DNA of 64,000 nucleotides, from positions 21,481 to 85,480 of the forward strand of contig NZ_MVHT01000014.1 in assembly GCF_002086275.1 (NCBI RefSeq), given 5' to 3'. The notes under the pieces were generated by a model that ran no database searches, was not told the DNA's origin, and saw nothing but the letters and a program-made list of their open reading frames with translations. Below are positions 62,405 through 64,000 of the stretch, one piece after another (within the stretch, counting starts at the first letter, position 1; each line of letters starts with the position of its first letter). The stretch comes from Mycobacterium intermedium (GTDB lineage Bacteria; Actinomycetota; Actinomycetes; Mycobacteriales; Mycobacteriaceae). A program made the position numbers and the translations under genes.

Positions 62405-62818
62405 TCAACGACGTTGGGCGCGACGATTGTGCTTCTTGATCGCCTCGACGAGTTGGGGCTTGGTCATCTTCGACCGACCGGAGACGTCGAGCCGGCGCGC
62501 GATGTCGAGCAGATGCTTCTTGCTCGCGTTGGCGTCCACGCCCTCTGCCGACGGCAGCGGGTTTTCCAGTCCGCCTCGTTCGGCGCGCTCGTCGGATGGT
62601 CCCTTTTCCTCTTTGGCTTCCCAGTGGTCGCCGACCTTTTCAAAGCTGTGCTTGACGGCGGCGTACGCCACTCGATGAGCCCGCTCCTCGGTGCCGTATT
62701 GTTCGGCGGCCGCATCGTGCGCTTTGGCGAAGGTGCGCTGCGCCTTTGCGCTGGAGCGACGCAGGGTGCTGGGCAACTCGTCCTTCTTCGCGGCGCCGCG
62801 CTTCGTTGTCTTGGGCAT
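62405..62818 (-). CDS. ChaB-family protein with Rho N-terminal-like C-terminus
   Basis: 137 residues from ATG 62818 (MPKTTKRGAAKKDELPSTL). Residues 14-70 resemble ChaB (LPSTLRRSSAKAQRTF to AYAAVKHSFEKVGDHW). The C-terminal 45 residues (ASKKHLLDIARRLDVSGRSKMTKPQLVEAI) match the Rho_N/SAP-like small nucleic-acid-binding motif. Such proteins are small stress-associated DNA- or RNA-binding candidates. It lies between UdgX and a DUF1360 gene, all on one strand with gaps of 2-12 nt, so likely a three-gene operon. Confidence 0.82.
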   Translation of the reverse strand: MPKTTKRGAAKKDELPSTLRRSSAKAQRTFAKAHDAAAEQYGTEERAHRVAYAAVKHSFEKVGDHWEAKEEKGPSDERAERGGLENPLPSAEGVDANASKKHLLDIARRLDVSGRSKMTKPQLVEAIKKHNRRAQRR

Positions 62819-62820
62819 CG

Positions 62821-63357
62821 CTAGCCCTCCACTGCTTGCTGGGCTTTGGCGTACGCAAGGTGAAGGAAATCGGCCCCGGTCAGTGCGGTGAAGCCACCGG
62901 CCACCAGACGGGTGAACCTGGGAACGAAGACCAAGCCGACGACGAACGCGGTGGTTACCCACACATCGAGACAAAACGGACAGGTGAGCAACTCCCCCAC
63001 GCTGTGCCGTAGCTCGCTCGTCTCCCGTGACTCCTCCATGACCTCGGCCGGACCGCCCGTGCCCGAGTAGCGGGTGAACGGTGCGCGCAGCGGGCTCGTC
63101 ACCGCATCCTTGGCCACCGTGCGCGAAAGTTTGTGCGCGCCAAGCGTCACCGTGATCAGGTCTTGAATGCGCCAACCTTCCGGCAACCTCCGCCCGGTAG
63201 CCGCCGCCAGAATTGCGGCCAGCGCCACGAGTGCGCCGTAGGCGCCCATCACCACAAGATAGCCGCCCAGCGGCCGGGGATTGTCGCCGCGATATTCGTC
63301 GGCTTCCTGCCGTGCGCGGGCTGCCACCTCCGCGCTGGCGTCGGATACATCAGGCAC
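62821..63357 (-). CDS. DUF1360 membrane protein
   Basis: 178 residues from GTG 63357 (preceded by AAGGAG, 5 nt). The longer frame to 63549 adds an unrelated N-terminus. DUF1360 marks are VTLGAHKLSRTVAKD and ELLTCPFCLDVWVT, where the CxxC is conserved. About three membrane helices are visible. Function unknown; it is often found near stress genes. Confidence 0.85.
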   Translation of the reverse strand: MPDVSDASAEVAARARQEADEYRGDNPRPLGGYLVVMGAYGALVALAAILAAATGRRLPEGWRIQDLITVTLGAHKLSRTVAKDAVTSPLRAPFTRYSGTGGPAEVMEESRETSELRHSVGELLTCPFCLDVWVTTAFVVGLVFVPRFTRLVAGGFTALTGADFLHLAYAKAQQAVEG

Positions 63358-63525
63358 AAGCACTCCTTCGTCGGCTCCACAGCCGGATACCCATTTCGGC
63401 AATGGGCAATCTGGGACTCGCGGGCCGGGGAATTCGCACGCAATCGGTTTCGTTGACCAGGTGGAAATTGGGCCGGAGTGGGTATATGTGTGCCGACCGG
63501 CAGTGGCGAGAAAGGACCGTCGAAC

Positions 63526-63861
63526 GTGATACCGGAGCACGCGGCGCACAACGTCGCCGATGACGTCGCTGATGACCTGGAAAAGCTCGCCACCCAGATC
63601 GATGCGCTGCGCAAACTGGAGAAGCTGGACGGTCTCACCGAGGACCAGCTCTACGACTTCAGGCTGCAGTGGGGCGCGGCTCTGGCGGCGCGGCTGCGAC
63701 GGCTTGCTCAGTACAACGCAATGGGCATGTTCGACGGGGCCGATGAAGTCGAATTTCAGACGCTGCGCAGCGAACTCGACGAGCTCTCCAGCCTCATTGA
63801 TCGGTTCCAGCTGGCACGTCCGAAGGCGGACGCCGCGCGTCGACGTTATCGGAGTGCGTAA
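63526..63861 (+). CDS. Small helical protein of unknown function
   Basis: 111 residues from GTG 63526, with GAAAGGA upstream; ATG 63478 is possible but has no such site. It is strongly helical and charged (DDVADDLEKLATQIDALRKLEKLDGLTE and VEFQTLRSELDELSSLIDRF), predicted as coiled coil. No family recognised. The final codons are very Arg-rich. Confidence 0.65.
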   Translation: MIPEHAAHNVADDVADDLEKLATQIDALRKLEKLDGLTEDQLYDFRLQWGAALAARLRRLAQYNAMGMFDGADEVEFQTLRSELDELSSLIDRFQLARPKADAARRRYRSA

Positions 63862-64000
63862 CCCTTTTCCGTCTACGACCGTCGAGCGTCACGCCAGCGT
63901 GGCGACCGTCGCCGAGCGTCACGCCAGACGGTATGGGGGTATGGGCTGGGGCCTCGCTCACATGTGAACGTGGGTTACCGACAGGGTGGTCCTGGCCGGT
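63862..64000. other. Right-edge region with a direct repeat and hairpin
   Basis: CGAGCGTCACGCCAG occurs twice (about 63881 and 63914). The first copy continues into CGCCA-GCG-TGGCG, a small hairpin that may terminate the upstream gene. No gene is supported before the window ends. Confidence 0.45.

Overview
The window is chromosomal DNA from a high-GC actinobacterium, almost certainly a slow-growing non-tuberculous Mycobacterium. The evidence is a PE_PGRS protein, an MmpS/MmpL pair, several wax-ester synthase/diacylglycerol acyltransferase (WS/DGAT) genes, tandem-domain universal stress proteins (USPs), an Acg-type nitroreductase, a DosS/DosT-type haem kinase and a UdgX uracil-DNA glycosylase. 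Gene names and M. tuberculosis comparisons come from recalled family features, not from a search. I saw no rRNA, tRNA, CRISPR array, insertion sequence or prophage.

Layout. (1) 0-3.8 kb, leftward operon: bacteriophytochrome/SpoIIE-type phosphatase, a CobW-type GTPase and a TesB thioesterase that runs off the left edge. (2) 4.1-10.1 kb: a PE_PGRS aspartic protease, then a TetR regulator with mmpS-mmpL; two copies of one operator flank the regulator. (3) 10.5-15.7 kb: a PucR-type regulator, then a glycosyltransferase, a methyltransferase and a prenyltransferase-like alpha/alpha protein, with a second methyltransferase converging on them. (4) 15.8-41.2 kb: a dormancy (DosR-regulon-like) island. 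It holds two USPs and a USP remnant, a P-type ATPase fused to hemerythrin, a haem-GAF histidine kinase, an Rv2030c-like protein, a 31-codon HspX-like remnant, a translationally coupled acs-E1alpha-E1beta-E2-ACP operon, two intact WS/DGATs and one broken one, an MgtA-type ATPase, an alpha/beta hydrolase, a site-2 protease with CBS domains, an SRPBCC protein and an Acg-type nitroreductase. Sequences resembling the DosR box (GGGACTWWAGTCCC) lie upstream of at least five of its transcription units. (5) 41.2-55.4 kb: lipid and secondary metabolism genes (hot-dog thioesterase, acyl-CoA dehydrogenase, TPR protein, HSL-type esterase, SMP-30 lactonase, enoyl-CoA hydratase, SDR/XRE pair, flavoprotein with acyl-ACP thioesterase, M19 dipeptidase, acyltransferase 3, chloroperoxidase-like hydrolase), interrupted by a nested tandem repeat at 45.2-45.6 kb. 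(6) 55.5-60 kb: a TetR-controlled aromatic ring-cleavage operon with paired operators. (7) 60-64 kb: small stress and DNA-repair genes.

The most interesting part is the hypoxia island. Acyl activation, a 2-oxoacid (or acetoin) dehydrogenase lacking E3, a dedicated acyl carrier protein and WS/DGATs appear to be placed under dormancy control beside a haem kinase. This suggests a route from small carbon units to storage lipid in non-growing cells. Second is a phytochrome-phosphatase gene whose only start with a good ribosome-binding site appears to be AUC.
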